Of a stretch of DNA of 64,000 bases, positions 45,374-58,577 are shown one piece after another. Below the pieces are notes generated by a model. That model saw only the letters and a list, made by a program, of their open reading frames with translations, was not told the DNA's origin and did not search any database. Each line of letters begins with the position of its first letter. The stretch's first letter is position 1. The translations under genes were made by a program, and so were the position numbers. The stretch is from Halicephalobus mephisto (taxonomy: Eukaryota > Nematoda > Chromadorea > Rhabditida > Panagrolaimidae): positions 744,001 through 808,000 of the forward strand of contig SWDT01000007.1 in NCBI GenBank assembly GCA_009193035.1. The letters run 5' to 3'.

Positions 45374-45544
45374 TACAGTCGAACTTGAATATAAGATATC
45401 TCCTGGAACCAGGCAAAACGTATCTTAAAACAGAGGATATATCATAGCGGGGTAAATTTGAAGGCAGATTAACCGAACTCACACCGTATACTATAACCCG
45501 AAATATATTATACCAGGGGTATCTTATATCTAAGTTCTACTGTA
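45374..45544. mobile_element. MITE family A copy
   Basis: tacagtcgaacttgaatata at the left, tatctaagttctactgta at the right; interior more diverged. Confidence 0.8.
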
Positions 45545-47450
45545 GTTGATTTAATAGATGTAATAAAAAAATTTTAAATTTTATTTTTTAAAAGTGAAAA
45601 TTGTAGATTTCTGATATATTTAGAATTTTAGATTACTTTTATCTTTACCGTAGTTGAAACAAAGACCGAGGAGATTTTTGTTTCAATTGTTGATTCACCG
45701 ACCGGATCTCAGAATTCACATAAGGTCCTGAAGGGACTAAATTACCGTCATATCTGTATAGCCGAAAAAAACAAACCAAATCTAATTGCCTGTTGAAATT
45801 GTTGAAAACACCAATTAGATTATGTGCACTTTTAAATATTTAATGTCAAATACGATAGTTTTTTAAATTTAAAACATCAAAAATCATTACACGTGTTTAT
45901 AGACCGACTTTCTCGCGAAAACAACTTTTTAAATTTCATACGTTTCATCGTAGACGGGGAAAATTTCAATATTTTTCAGTATTTTTTCGATTACACACAA
46001 AAAAGCAATTTTAAACTTTGTAAAAAATGCAAACAATTACTATTTAGTTGTAATTTTCGTTAAAAATGTCAAATATTCATGAAAATTGTAAAGATGGTTT
46101 TACAGTATCATCATTGGAAATTGTTACTAAGTCAAAAGTTACGTTTTTTGTAAGTAGTTCATGTTGAATCCATTTCTGCGAAGATTTAAATCGCATTAAA
46201 AGCGACTTTTGTACAATCAGCACATCATTTGATTAGATTGAAAAAATAATTTCAAACAATTCCAAATAGGTGGAATTTATAATTATTTTCATAATTTTCG
46301 ATAACTCCAAATTCAAAACCATTTCGAATGACTTCACATTGGTGTCTTGATGTTTGGTTTATATTTGTTTAAAGTACTTTTTTGAATGGATTAGATTAGA
46401 CCTGTTGAAGGTCCTTCTGATGGAGCTAGAAATGAGAGCAATGGTCATGGATCATGTTTGGTCAAGGAACTTCACTGTTATCTTGGATTTTTTTGAAGTT
46501 CCAGCCAGATTTTTCATTGGGATCTCGATACCGTCAAATGGAACTTCTGCGTGTCCAGATATCGTTCACTGAGGTTTTACTATAATTCTTGAATAAAGAA
46601 ATTTCACGTTTTGTTTCCGTTTCTTAAATAAAATATGAGATTAACGTCAGATTCATTATTATTCGACGTACATTCAGAATTTTAAAACTACTATTACGAC
46701 GAAACAACATCTCATGTTTAGTGAAGGAAGAAAAACGTCTTAAATCTCAATTATCTGTTGAAAATCGTCATGAGATTTTCTATAAATACCATATTTTGGA
46801 GTTTCGAAATCTTATAGGACACAACGATGAAAATTGAAACGAAAGTTTATTTACCTAATCAGAATTAGTCAACTAAGAGGAAACGAATTGTTGTCTATTC
46901 AGAAATCAAGCATCTATTTTTAAAATGAGAAAAATAAACTTTCTGTTTCTACGAAAACAAAATTAATTCTTTTTTCGTCAAAATAGGAAAATTACTGTTT
47001 TCATTTTCGTCACTGATGTGGGTACAAAGGACGGAAGTAAACTGTCAATGGCCTTAAGGCAATTAGAGTCCCACCTAGTCAATTGCCGTTGTGAGATGTG
47101 TCTAAAGGTCGAAAGAGTCAGTATTTTACTTTTACTTTAATCGTAGTCTGATCGGTCTGGGTCCAGCCTCGTTTGAACAAAGACCTCTCCTCTATCTTGT
47201 CCAATAATCAATATATGAAGAAAGCATATGTTAATATATCTAAGGCAGTAGGATCCTATAACTTCCAGCTAAATAGTAAAGTTCCAGAAGGTTTGTTCAT
47301 CACAGACTTTAGCATTACTCTTTACTACACTAACATTTAAACTCTGAAATACTGCTTATGGATTAGGGAAATTCATAGAAAATCAAGCCATCTAGTATTC
47401 AATTAATTTTACAAATTGAATGAAAAAGTACAATATTGATGTTAGAGAAT
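45545..47450. other. Gene-free interval
   Basis: Contains a MITE B copy (45990-46160), a fragment with ggtcctgaagggac (45726), and a 72-residue frame at 46354-46572 with no support. 47030-47210 is less AT-rich and may be a transposon scrap. Confidence 0.4.
45990..46160. mobile_element. MITE family B copy
   Basis: Left acacacaaaaaagcaatttt, right caaaagttacgttttttgt, interior ttgtaattttcgttaaaaat and tattcatgaaaattgta; the ends are imperfect inverted repeats. Confidence 0.65.
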
Positions 47451-47459
47451 AAGTACACT

Positions 47460-47870
47460 TTTACGTACAAAAAATAACTCCAATGCACCGGGTACATAAA
47501 CTCAGCATGGTGTGTAAGTATATTATTTCAGTATATCGATATATAAAATATAATATATCAATGCATTATATATCATGTACCACTTTTTGCGTGCATCTCT
47601 CTACAACTATAACTGTCTCTACATCTTCATGACTTTATATCCTTCTGTATGTCTCCATAATCTGATTCTATGTCCTTGTATTTCTTATTTCTGTCTCTAC
47701 ATCCCTATGTAAACATACAAAAAGCGGCTCTAATGCACCGGGTACATAAACTGAGTATAGTGCATAAATATATTACCTCAACTTATCGGTAAATAGATTA
47801 TAATATATCGATACATCAGAGTCGTTTTACTATATCGATACATTATATATTCATGTTATTTTATATGTAA
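47460..47870. repeat. Patch of atatatcg satellite with a ~270-bp direct repeat
   Basis: tgcaccgggtacataaact occurs at 47484 and again near 47737, each followed by atcgatatataaaatataat-like sequence. Related to 52790-53720. Confidence 0.7.
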
Positions 47871-47879
47871 ACTGATTTT

Positions 47880-49750
47880 AATTTTTCTCATGATTTCCGA
47901 TGGATGAACATAAACTTATCCATCAACGTTTTCTGATTTGTTATTGTTAAATTATCGATGAATTCAAAATCTATCATAAACATGAAATTCGAAAAATTCG
48001 TTATTTTGTCAAATTTATGCTGTTATCGTTTTGAAAAATTTTTAGACACCACTGTATAATATAGTTTCCAACAGATGTAATTTATGCTAGCAGATTTTTG
48101 AAGTCCTGAGAAAACAAACTTTGTTTATGAAAAAAACTCCGAAATATTCACATGAACATTGGGGATCTCACAAACCTACGAGTTTCACAATGGAAATCAC
48201 AAGTTTGCATACAACGTCGAAAACACAAAACTAATCTTATTTACTATTTTGAAGAAACTTTGAAAAGCTCATAATTAATCATTTCACTTGTTCATAATGT
48301 TATAAATCTGTAGAAATGCTTTTGGAATCAATACTGAAGGTCGAGAGATACTGCTAAATCGAATTCCTTACAAACCAATAACCTTCGATGTCGGAATTTT
48401 TCAGAATCGGAAAATTCTAAATCCTTCGGTTTTGGATTTCAGAATCCATTATCGAGACAGCTTTCCTAAATGAAAATAACTCTGTTCATCAAAAATATTG
48501 CAGACCACCTTCAGATGGCTTCTGAAGCGAGTTATTCGTCGTAGGAGAAAGTGCGCACGTAAAAGACCCTTTTTTTCTCTAAAAACGGCCATAAATATTT
48601 TGCAGCAAACATGTTAGAGATCACTGTACTGTGTACATGTAGGCAGTTGCAAAGACTGTCATCCTTCAAAACAAGAAGTTAATAGACCTTGTAGTTTCTG
48701 AGAAAATTCGGTATTGTCTGTTGTCTTGGGACATACTGTATATCTTAATTAATCAAAAAATCATTTTTTTATTTTCATATATCAAGAACAGAGCTGTCGA
48801 TTCCCAAGTTTCTGAATCGACTTTCAAGTTAGTTCGATTCGGAAATCAAGGGATTCGAATTTGAACCGAATTAATTCGATTCGAAAACTCGACAATTTTG
48901 TTCAAGAAGTGTGATTCCCAATGCTTAATTTATCTTAATCTCTTCACAAGAACCGTGATATATCTGGTTTTAGAGAATTTTAAGTAGTAAAAAAGTACAT
49001 TTCCACTACATCTGTATGTCGCAAATTCATTAATTCTGAAAAGTCGTTAGCTATCCTAAATTCCATATACTTGTAACCCGTCACTCGTAAAACTAATTGG
49101 TTTCTCGAAATCACTTATTTTTATGTTTTCGACTATCATGACCTTTAGCTTATGAATATGCAAAATTAGTACTTGAAGTATTTATCGCAAATATATTATT
49201 TCTGACTAAAGCAGAAATATGAAAACTATTAATTAATGATAAACGTTGTAATTTTCAATCAGTTTCTCAAATATATGGAAAAAATATTTCAATCTAATTA
49301 TCATAGATTCATTTCAGAAAAATTAGAATACTGTAGGATTTCTGAAATACAATGGAAAAGTATAACTTTAAATATCTCATGACTTCCAGACTTTTCTGGA
49401 ATCTTTTGGAACCTTCCAAAATTTAATACTTTTCAAAGGTTTGTAAAGTTTTATCAAAATTTCTGGAATTTTATGTTTTCCGATTACAATGAAAGATCCT
49501 AAAAGTTTCAAAACTTTCATATAATTTTCTTTAGTTTTTCAAATCTTTTTAGAAACCTTCTGGAATCATATGACTATTTTTACAGCTTTTAAAACCTACA
49601 ATTCTAGAGATTTTTAAAAATTTCCATATTCATGTCGAGACAATTTCATAAAATTTTCTGTTTTTTATTTTTATAATTATTTAATTTCTTATTCTTCAAA
49701 AACGTAGGCGTAATTATTTGCGTGACATTTTGGATTAAATATGTTTCTCG
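47880..49750. other. Gene-free interval
   Basis: No repeat arrays or exons recognised. Texture changes near 49740, where long T/A homopolymers begin. Confidence 0.4.
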
Positions 49751-50189
49751 ATCACAATTACTTTTTTATTTTTTTTTAAATTTTTAAATTTTTTAACTTT
49801 TTAAATTTTATAATTTTTTAACTTTTTTATTTTTTTTTAACTTGTAAATTTTTTTTATTTTTAAATTTTTTTACTTTTTCGATTACTACTTTGAATTCTG
49901 TGAAAGCAAAATCCAGAAAATTGAAATCTTAGTCACGCAATTTTAAATTTTTTAATTTTACTATAAACTCGAAAATTGTAATTAATTACAATAGATTACT
50001 GTGAAAATTGGAAAAAACCAAATTTGTAAGAATTTTTGAATTTAAAAAAAATTATTTTTTACAAAAATTGCTTTCTCAATGTTGTTAAATAAAACTATAA
50101 AATTTTACAGAATGTTGTGGGAATTTTCAGAAATTATTGAATATTTTTAGAAAATTTAATAAACTTTTAAAAATAAATTTTTATGATTT

Positions 50190-50930
50190 TTAACCTCGAT
50201 TAGAAAGTTTTAAAAATTCGTATCGAGATAATTTTTCGAGATTTTTTATAATTATATAATTTTAAATTTTTATGAAATTGTATAAAAATAAATTTTTTCA
50301 ATTTTTAACCTTAATTAAAAAATTTTAAAAATTTGTATCGAAAAAGTTTTTCGAGATTTTTTATAATTATATAATTTTAATTTTTTCTAAAATTGTATAA
50401 AAATAAATTTTTTCGATTTTTAACCTCAATTAGAAAGTTTTAAAAATTCGTATCGAGAAAGTTTTTCGAGATGATATAATATTTTTCGTAGTTTCATAAT
50501 TATGATTTTAAATTTTTCTAAAATTGTATAAAAATAAATTTTTCGATTTTCAGTCCCTGTTGGAAAATTATGAGCATTCATTTTGAGACAGTTTTAATGG
50601 GAAATTTGTGGGAAAAAAATTTTTATAATCATGCAATTTTAGAACCTTTCAGAAGCATACAAAAATAAAATTTCAATTTAGGTCTTGAATGGAAAATTCT
50701 GAAAATTCGTATTTAAATTATTTTTTTATTTTTTATTAAAATGTTTGTTTTTTAAATTGTCCGATTTCGAAATTTTCCAAAAATATATAAAAGTAAAATT
50801 TTATCAATTCTGGTCTTGAATGGAAAATTCGTATTTAAATTATTTTTTTATTTTTTATTAAAATGTTTATTTTTTAAATTGTCCGATTTCGAAATTTTCC
50901 AAAAATATAAATTTCACCATTTCCGGTGAA
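50190..50930. repeat. Two tandem arrays, ~115-bp and ~130-bp units
   Basis: 50190-50560: about three and a half units with aaaaattcgtatcgagata, tttttcgagattttttataa and aaaattgtataaaaataaat. 50690-50910: two units with aaattcgtatttaaattatt and aaattgtccgatttcgaaat. Confidence 0.7.
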
Positions 50931-51099
50931 AAATTTTGATCCGGAAAATTCGAAGTTTATTTGCAAAAATTAAAAAAATAATTCGATTTTGTCTATTTTT
51001 GTTTCAAAAAAATACAGTATACCCAAAAAAGTATTATTTACGATTGACGTCATGTGAAATCTGGTGTTTTTAATTTTATATCTGACCCTCACATCACTT

Positions 51100-51215
51100 T
51101 CAAAAAGATTAAGTTTATCTCCCCTCAGGCAACCTGCGTGAGCCATTGGAGGACTAATCGACATAACTCTTCGGTCCAATTTCCGAAGCTCGAACAGAAA
51201 CCTGGTTTCCTTGGA
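51100..51215. other. Isolated exon-like segment
   Basis: A less AT-rich island in poly-A/T surroundings. On the plus strand it is bounded by ctcccctcag and ctg|gtttcc and is open in the frame ATCVSHWRTNRHNSSVQFPK; on the minus strand it is also open for about 60 residues. No family recognised; strand undecided. Confidence 0.3.
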
Positions 51216-51889
51216 AACTGTCTTTTTAAATTTGTTGTTATTTTTATTTTTTGGAATTTTTATTTTTCGACAAAAATAAATAAATTCTTTCGACCAGAAA
51301 ATCCGACATGCTATTTTTTACTTTTTGTAAATTTTTAAATTTAATAAAAATTTTCAGAATTTATTTTTTATAAAAATTTTTAGAATTTATTTTTTATAAA
51401 AATTTTTAAAATTTATTTTTTATAAGATTTTTTAAAATTTTTTTTATAAAAATTTTCAGAATTTATTTTTTATAAAAATTTTTAGAATTTTTGTAGTATT
51501 TTCCACAATTGTTAATTTTTGATTATTTTAAAATTTGAGAATTCTTTGATTTTTGAAAATTCTAAAAACAAACTGGATTTTGAAAATCTTGAAATTTTTT
51601 GAGATTTTCGAAAATTTGAAAATTTTTTGATTTTTGAAGATTTTGAGAATCTTTAATTTTTTGAGATTTTCGAAAATTTGAGAATTTATAGATTTTATTA
51701 CCCTACTATAAGTGCTTTTTGTTCAGTTATAATTACAGTAGGACTTAAATGCTTGGGACAGAAATGTCACATAACAGTTTTAAGTAATGATCCCAACAGG
51801 AAGCCCATTGAAGATTACTCACTTTTGTCCTTTTCGTTAAAGACATCTTAGTAACAGTAATAGTCAGGAGCAAGTACAGTATCTTTCAT

Positions 51890-52270
51890 GTTGGGACCAA
51901 TTTTTCTTGGACATGTTTTGGATAGTGGTCCCGAAGCGAAATCTAAAAACTACTATTAATTATTTATTTAAAAATATTAATGAAATTAATTAAGCATTTT
52001 TCGTGCTAGAACCAGTTGTGTTTTCTAGAATATTTCTTGAATAATGGTCCCGAAGCGAAATTTATCAATTATTATTTATTTTTACTGTTTTTTGAAAAAT
52101 AATAAATATTCCCGTTAAGACCATAAAGTTCTTAATTTTTATTTTTTTTAAAATTTTATAGAATATTTTTCGAGTAATGGTCCCGAAGCGAAATTTATTA
52201 ATTACTATTTATTTTTACTGTTTTGTTGAAAGTTAATCAATGACTATTCGTGTTGGGACCAGTGGTTTAT
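51890..52270. repeat. Minisatellite with ggtcccgaagcgaaat
   Basis: ~110-bp units with taatggtcccgaagcgaaat followed by taattattatttatttttac; same family as 55190-55700. Confidence 0.75.
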
Positions 52271-52789
52271 TTTTTGTTTTTTTAATGTTTCAATTCCTGT
52301 TTTTGATGTGTATAAGACATGATTAATTCCTCGACCACGAGTTTGATTATTGATCATTCAAAAAAATATACTAAGTCAATTACCAAAAAATAACCCAAAA
52401 GTGATTCGTGCCAGGACCGAGGACTTTTTATTTTAGGGTTATTTTATGCAAAATTGTACTTTTTTGACACGAAATTTTGATGTTTTAAATTTCGAAAATC
52501 ATTTAAAATACAGTAACCTACCTGTAGATTCAGAATCTGAAGTCAACCTTCAATTTCGACTTCGAGGATTCAGAGATTCAGAATCTACCAGCTTGAATAC
52601 TGTATTTTAGGTGATTTTCGAAATTCAAAAACATCTATATTTTGTGTAAAAAAGTGTAAAGTTACGTAAAAGGGATCTTGATAATCTTTTTCACTTTCAA
52701 CTTTTAAAAATATGTTCTAATTATTGCTTCTGACATGAAAATAGTTAAAGTCCTTTCTTAGAACGATTACACATCAAAGGGTATATTAA

Positions 52790-53720
52790 AATGGCTCTGA
52801 TGTATCAGGTACATTGTATTTAATGCACTGATGCATTGAATACAATATATCAAAGCATTAGTACACTTTGACTTATGGAGTGCATTGCATTTAATATATC
52901 GGCACGTTAAATATAATCTCTGATATATTAGTACGCTCTAATGCACCGATATATTAGTACACTCTGATGTATTGAATATATTATATTGAATATGTCGGTA
53001 TATTAACTATAATGCCCGATATATTAGTAAGTTCTGATGTATCAGGTACATTATATTCAATGCACTGGCAGATTAAATATAATGCCCGATATATTAGTAC
53101 ACTCTGATGTATCGATATATTAGTACACTCTGATATATCAAGTATATTATATTGAATATGTCGGTATATTAACCATAATGCTCGATATATTAGTACACTC
53201 TGATGTATCGAGTACGTTATTACGCTCTAATGCATCAGGCACATTGTATTTAATGTACTGGTGCATTACATACAATATCATTGCATTATGTTTAATGTAT
53301 CGATATTATTGTGACTTCCGGAGGTGGGAGTTAGCGTAAAGGGAGAGCAAAGAGAAAACGTTCTTTATTAGAACTTGAACGACATATATATATTTCACTT
53401 CAACACTAGTGCCTCTCGTGTACTGCTGTAGTTGTGTCAGGATCCAGTATTTAAAAAAGGCGACAACCTCAAGTCCTAACAGATACATCATTACAGTCCG
53501 ATATATCGAGTATATTGAATACGATATATTGATAAATTAGTCTTCTCTGATGTATCAGATACATTAGATTCAATGTACCGATACATTAAGCATAATATCA
53601 ATGTATTAGATTCAATGTACCGATACATTAAGTTGATATCAATACATTGTATTCAATATACTGATACGTTAAATATAATGCATCCGGTACATCAAAATTA
53701 TCTCCATGTACCTGTTTTTC
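52790..53720. repeat. Complex satellite array (atatatcg / gtacactctgatgta)
   Basis: About 900 bp of intermixed short words: cgatatattagtacactctg, tgatgtatcaggtacatt, ttcaatgcactg, cattaaatataatg. Interrupted at about 53310-53490 by a non-repetitive insert (tgacttccggaggtgggag). Confidence 0.8.
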
Positions 53721-53809
53721 GGTGTAACCTAGTTGTTACAAAGCAAAGTAGAGATATTTGTGCCATAACCAAACATGTTTTAATTGATAGTTTTTGATTT
53801 TCTAAGAAC

Positions 53810-55700
53810 ATGTTTTAACTCCTGGTCTCGTCACGAATACTGAGTGATTTATTTCTCCATGAATATAGTTATTACCTGTTGTTAAACTTACTTATTTAAT
53901 GAGATATTAAAAATCAAATTAAACATTAGTCATGTCTGGACCAGTTTTTCCATTTTCAGATTTCTCTATTTTCGTTTTCTAAGAACTTTGTCGATTCCTG
54001 GTCCCGTCACGAATGACGCTTAATTTTTTAAAATTATTTATTATTTTTTATAAAATTTCTATTTTGATTTTCGTTTAAAAAATTCAAAATTTTTTCTTAA
54101 AAATTATCTTTCATTTTTTATTTTCGTTTTTCTAAAAATGTTGCAAATAATGGCCGTGCAACGAACAATGCAATTTTTTTTTAACCAAAAAATTATTTCA
54201 CTTTTTTGTAAAATTTTAATTTTAGTTTTTATTCAAAAAAGAACTTAAATTTTTCAAAATAAAAATAAAAATTAAAAAAAATAAGAAAATTTTTGAATTA
54301 CGTTATTCGTGACGGGATCACTAAGAAAAATAAAACTTTAAAATTGATGTTATAATGAAAAAAATTAAATATCTTTCGTAACAAGATCAATTTTAGGAAT
54401 TTTTGTTTTTTCAAATAATGGTCCTGTCACAAATAATTTTCATTTTAAAAATTGTTTTATTTTTATTTAAAAAAATTAAATGTCTTTCGTGACAAAACCA
54501 ATTTTGTATTTTTTTATTTTTCTAAGTAGTGATCCCGTCACGAATAACTTCCAATTTAAAAATTGTTTTATTTTTATTTAAAAAAATTAAATGTCTTTCG
54601 TGACAAAACCAATTTTAAAGTTTTTATTTTGCTCTTTTAAAATGACGTTTCAGGTAATGATCCCGTTACGAATAACTTTCATTTTTAAATTTTTTTATTT
54701 TTATTTTAATTTTAAAAAATTAAATATCTTCCGTGACAAAACCAATTTTGTATTTTTTTATTTTTCTAAGTAGTGATCCCGTCACGAATAATTTTCATTT
54801 TAAAAATTGTTTTATTTTTATTTTTATTTTAAAAAATTAAATGTCTTTCGTGACAGGACCAATTTTGTATTTTTTTATTTTTTTAAAATCATTTGTAGTT
54901 TTATTTAGAACAATGTCTTACTCATTTTTATTCCAAAGTTACTAGTCTGAACAGAACTACCCGGAAGTAAAAATCAACTTAATTGGTGATTTTAAAACAA
55001 AAATTGGAAAATTATTATTTTTCACAAAAATTTATTTTTTTAAAATTATTCATCCGTAATTTTCTGAAAACTATTTTTATATTAAAAATACGGTAAAAGT
55101 AACTTTAAAATTTACTCAAATTAAAAAAGCAAATATTAGTATGAAAACAAAATTTATTAATTATTATTTATTTTCACAGTTGTAAAAAAATTAATCAATG
55201 ACTATTCCTGTCAAGACCATAAATTTTTTAATTTTAATTTTTCTAAAATTTTGTGAAATATTTTTCGAGTAATGGTCCCGAAGCGAAATTTATTAATTAT
55301 TATTTATTTTTACAGTTTTGTTGGAAAAAATAAATTAATTACTATTTCTGTCAAGACCACAAATTTTTTAATTTTTATTTTTCTAAAATTTTATAAAATA
55401 TTTCTTGAGTAATGGTTCTAACACGAAATTTATTAATTATTATTCATTTTTTCAGTTTTTTGAAAAATAATAAATATTCCCGTTAGGACCTTAAAGTTCT
55501 TAATTTTTATTTTTTTTTAAATTTTATAAAATATTTCTTGAGTAATGGTCCCGAAGCGAAATTTATTAATTACTATAAATTTTTATATTTTTTTCGAAAA
55601 TTAATCAATGACTGTTCCTGTCAAGACCATAAATTTTTTAATTTTAATTTTTCTAAAATTTTGTGAAATATTTTTCGAGTAATGGTCCCGAAGCGAAATG
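53810..55700. repeat. Minisatellites with gatcccgtcacgaa and ggtcccgaagcgaaa
   Basis: 53960-54900: ~115-bp units with gatcccgtcacgaataa, aaaaattaaatgtctttcgt and gacaaaaccaattttgta, at least six copies. 55190-55700: ~150-bp units with gtaatggtcccgaagcgaaa, three to four copies. Frames here are artefacts. Confidence 0.8.
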
Positions 55701-55989
55701 GAAAAATAGACATTAATTTTGTATTTCATTCATGTTTTTTAAAATCTTGAAATTTTTCCCTCGACTTAAAATCAGGGTCAAATTCCTTTTTTGGATTTTT
55801 CACATGTTTTAGTTTTTCTTGAATGTCGTTAATTTACGGATTCCCTGAGGGCATAAAGGCTGATATTTTTAAAAAGTACAACTTTGATAATTTTGTAATC
55901 TTTGTTCGAAAATTTTTTAAGAATGACAAACAAAAATTACTGTAACTTTATTGAAATAAAAAAGTTTGAATTTTTCTGTCAAAAATTAT

Positions 55990-56340
55990 TTTTTCCATTC
56001 GGGACCAAATTTATAAATTTTTGGAAAAATTTATTTTTATTTTTCGAATTTTTTAAATTCATTTTTTTTATTTTTTAAAAAATTTAAAATTAAAAAAAAA
56101 TGAATTTTAATTTTTTTAAAAATAAAAAAAAAATGAGTTTTAAATTTTTGAAAAAATTTATTTTTATTTTTTTTAATTTGGAAAAATTTATTTTTACTTT
56201 TTTCTTTAATTTGAAAAAATTTATTTTTATTTTTTTTTAATTTTTGAAAAAGTTTATTTTTATTTTTTTTTTAAATTTGAGAAAGTTTATTTTTAATTTT
56301 TTTTAAATTTTCTAAAAATTTATTTTTGAAATTTAAATAT
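55990..56340. repeat. Poly-T/A low-complexity tract
   Basis: Repeats of ttttgaaaaaatttattttta, ~35 bp, with little else. Confidence 0.6.
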
Positions 56341-56431
56341 TTTTGTTTCGTTATTATTGATCGTTTTTAAAATTTTCTAAGTCCCTTGTGGTTTGGAAAT
56401 CAGAAGACGAAAAATAAAATCTTAAATTTTT

Positions 56432-56543
56432 TTAATCAAGGTCTTCTTTAGCCCCCCTTCCTCCGACTTGTATGGCTTCATTCGCGCTGATTGAAGCTCT
56501 CTTTGCTTTCATTTCCACTGCCATTCGGATTCTATGACAACTT
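56432..56543 (-). CDS. Orphan 3'-terminal exon of an unidentified gene
   Basis: On the minus strand, after the acceptor ATTCTAG, an exon in incoming phase 2 reads SCHRIRMAVEMKAKRASISA then NEAIQVGGRGAKEDLD and stop at 56432. It is a clear low-AT island with coding-like codon use inside poly-A/T sequence, the residue pattern (alternating charged and Ala-rich helix) looks genuine, and the splice signal fits. I do not recognise the family and could not find upstream exons with confidence between 56550 and 64000. It may belong to a long-intron gene or be a relic. Confidence 0.5.
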
Positions 56544-56639
56544 CTAGAATATATTCATTTAAGTTCAAAATTATTTTTTAAATTAAAAAAATTGTTCGAA
56601 TTTTTCCAATTTAAAAATTTGTAGTTTTAGAATTTTCGT

Positions 56640-57240
56640 GGATTTTATAGAAGTTTTTAGAAATTTTTATAATTTTATAGGTTTCTGAAAAATTAATAGA
56701 ATTATTAGATAATTCTAAAATCTTTGAAAATATAGAAATTTTTATAATTATATAGGTTTCTGAAAAATTTAATAGAATTATTAGATAATTCTAAAATCTT
56801 TGAAAATATAGAAATTTTTATAATTATATAGGTTTCTGAAAAATTAATAGAATTATTAGATAATTCTAAAATCTTCGAAAATATAGAAGTTTTTAGAATT
56901 TTCTAAACTTTCGAAAATTTAATAGTTGATGATTCTAAAATCTTTGAAAATATAGAAGTTTTTAGAAATTTTTATAATTTTCTAGAAACCTCTGAAAAAT
57001 TAATAGTTACTTGATGATTCTAAAATCTTCGAAAATATAAATTTTTAGGAATTTTTATAATTTCATAGGTTTCTGAAAACTTGATGAATTTACTGATTGA
57101 TTCTAAAATCTTCGGAAATGCTGTAAAAATTTTTTAAATTCCTTAGAATTTTCTAGAAATTTCTGAAAAATTAATAGTTACTAAATGATTCTAAAAGTTT
57201 CAAAAATCTTAAATGTTTTTAGAAATCTCTGAAATTTTCA
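56640..57240. repeat. ~95-bp tandem repeat
   Basis: About six units with ataggtttctgaaaaattaa, gaattattagataattctaa and aatctttgaaaatatagaa. Confidence 0.75.
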
Positions 57241-57839
57241 AGAATTTTTAGGATCGAATAGCAAATTTTCGAATTTTTTACGACCGAAGAATTTAGAAAT
57301 ATCCAAAAATTTTAACCTTGTAAAAAATAATTTTTTTGACATTGTTTACATCTACCAGAAGTCCTCTAGAATTCAATAAAATATTTCTCAATTTTTAGAA
57401 ATTTAAAAATTTTATAAAATTATTTCCAAGATCATTTTCTAAAATAATTAATTTTAATTTTATTAAAAATTTTTGAATTAACATTTTTTCGAAATTTTAA
57501 AGTTTTCTAAAATAATTAATTTTAATTTTATTGGAAATTTTTTAAATTAACAGTTTTTCGAAATTCTAAAATTTTCTAAAAACTTCCGTCACGAAAATTT
57601 GACGCCTTTTTTCGTTTTCAGTTTTAACATGACCATCGATTTTAGTGGGAATTTTACTTTTTTACTTTTTTTTTTATTTAATTAATAATAATTTTTCCTC
57701 CAATTTTGAAAAAATTTAAATTTAATTTTTTTTTAAATTTTAAAAATTTTTTTACTTTTTTTAGGTTTTTTTACTTTTTTAAAATTTTCTTTTCAGAAAT
57801 TGTAACTTTGGTTTTTTGTAATTTTTCATTTTTATTTTT

Positions 57840-58430
57840 TATGAAAAGTGCTACTTTCATCAAATGGGCGACAATCAGGGGGCAGACCCAAGTTGCCTCA
57901 GGCGGTCTGGCTTAGAAGTGTCATTGCAGGAAGGATAAGTATAAAACTTAAGCGGATTAATTAAGGCTAAATATTTTTAAAAATTATAAATTTTCTTCAA
58001 AGTTTTTATGATTTTCATTTTAGTGTAAAATTTATACTTTATTTTAAAAAAACTTTTCGAAAAAAATCTTAAAAAATAATATTTAAAAATTTTTAAATTT
58101 AAAAATAAAAAAATTTTAAGGAATTTTAAATTTAAAAAGTCGAATAATTTAGGAATAAAAAATCTTAAAATTTGAATAATTTTAAAAATCTAAAAATAAA
58201 AAATTTAAAAAATTTAAATAATTTTAAAAATCTAAAAATAAAAAATTTTAAAAATTTGAATGATTTTAAAAATCTAAAAATCCTAAAAATAAAAAATTTA
58301 AAAAATTTGAATAATTTTAAAAATCTAAAAATAAAAAATTTTAAAAAGTGGTCAAATGCCGCAGGGGGACCCGTTATGCCACTTTTGACACAAGTTTCAC
58401 CTGAGATAATTAATTTACTTGACACCAAAA
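57840..58430. other. Low-complexity sequence between two related GC-richer scraps
   Basis: 57858-57910 and 58350-58400 both contain tcaaatg..gc..cagggggcagaccc-like sequence, suggesting two fragments of one repeat; between them 58140-58340 is a ~50-bp array of aatctaaaaataaaaaattt. Confidence 0.5.
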
Positions 58431-58577
58431 ATCCTTCATGTTAATCCAATTCCCGATTTCTTCCAGGTGTTTCTAAAATTAAATTTTCGACCGTGTTTTT
58501 TATTTTTCTAAAATTTTGCATTTAATTATTTTCCAGGTGAATTTCGAAATTTTTTCACTTTAATACAGTATTTGATT

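Noticed and set aside
46354..46572. 72-residue plus-strand frame
   Set aside because: No exon boundaries or family match; composition is not clearly coding.
58172..58444. 90-residue NFKNLKI-type frames on both strands
   Set aside because: Low-complexity tandem repeat translation.
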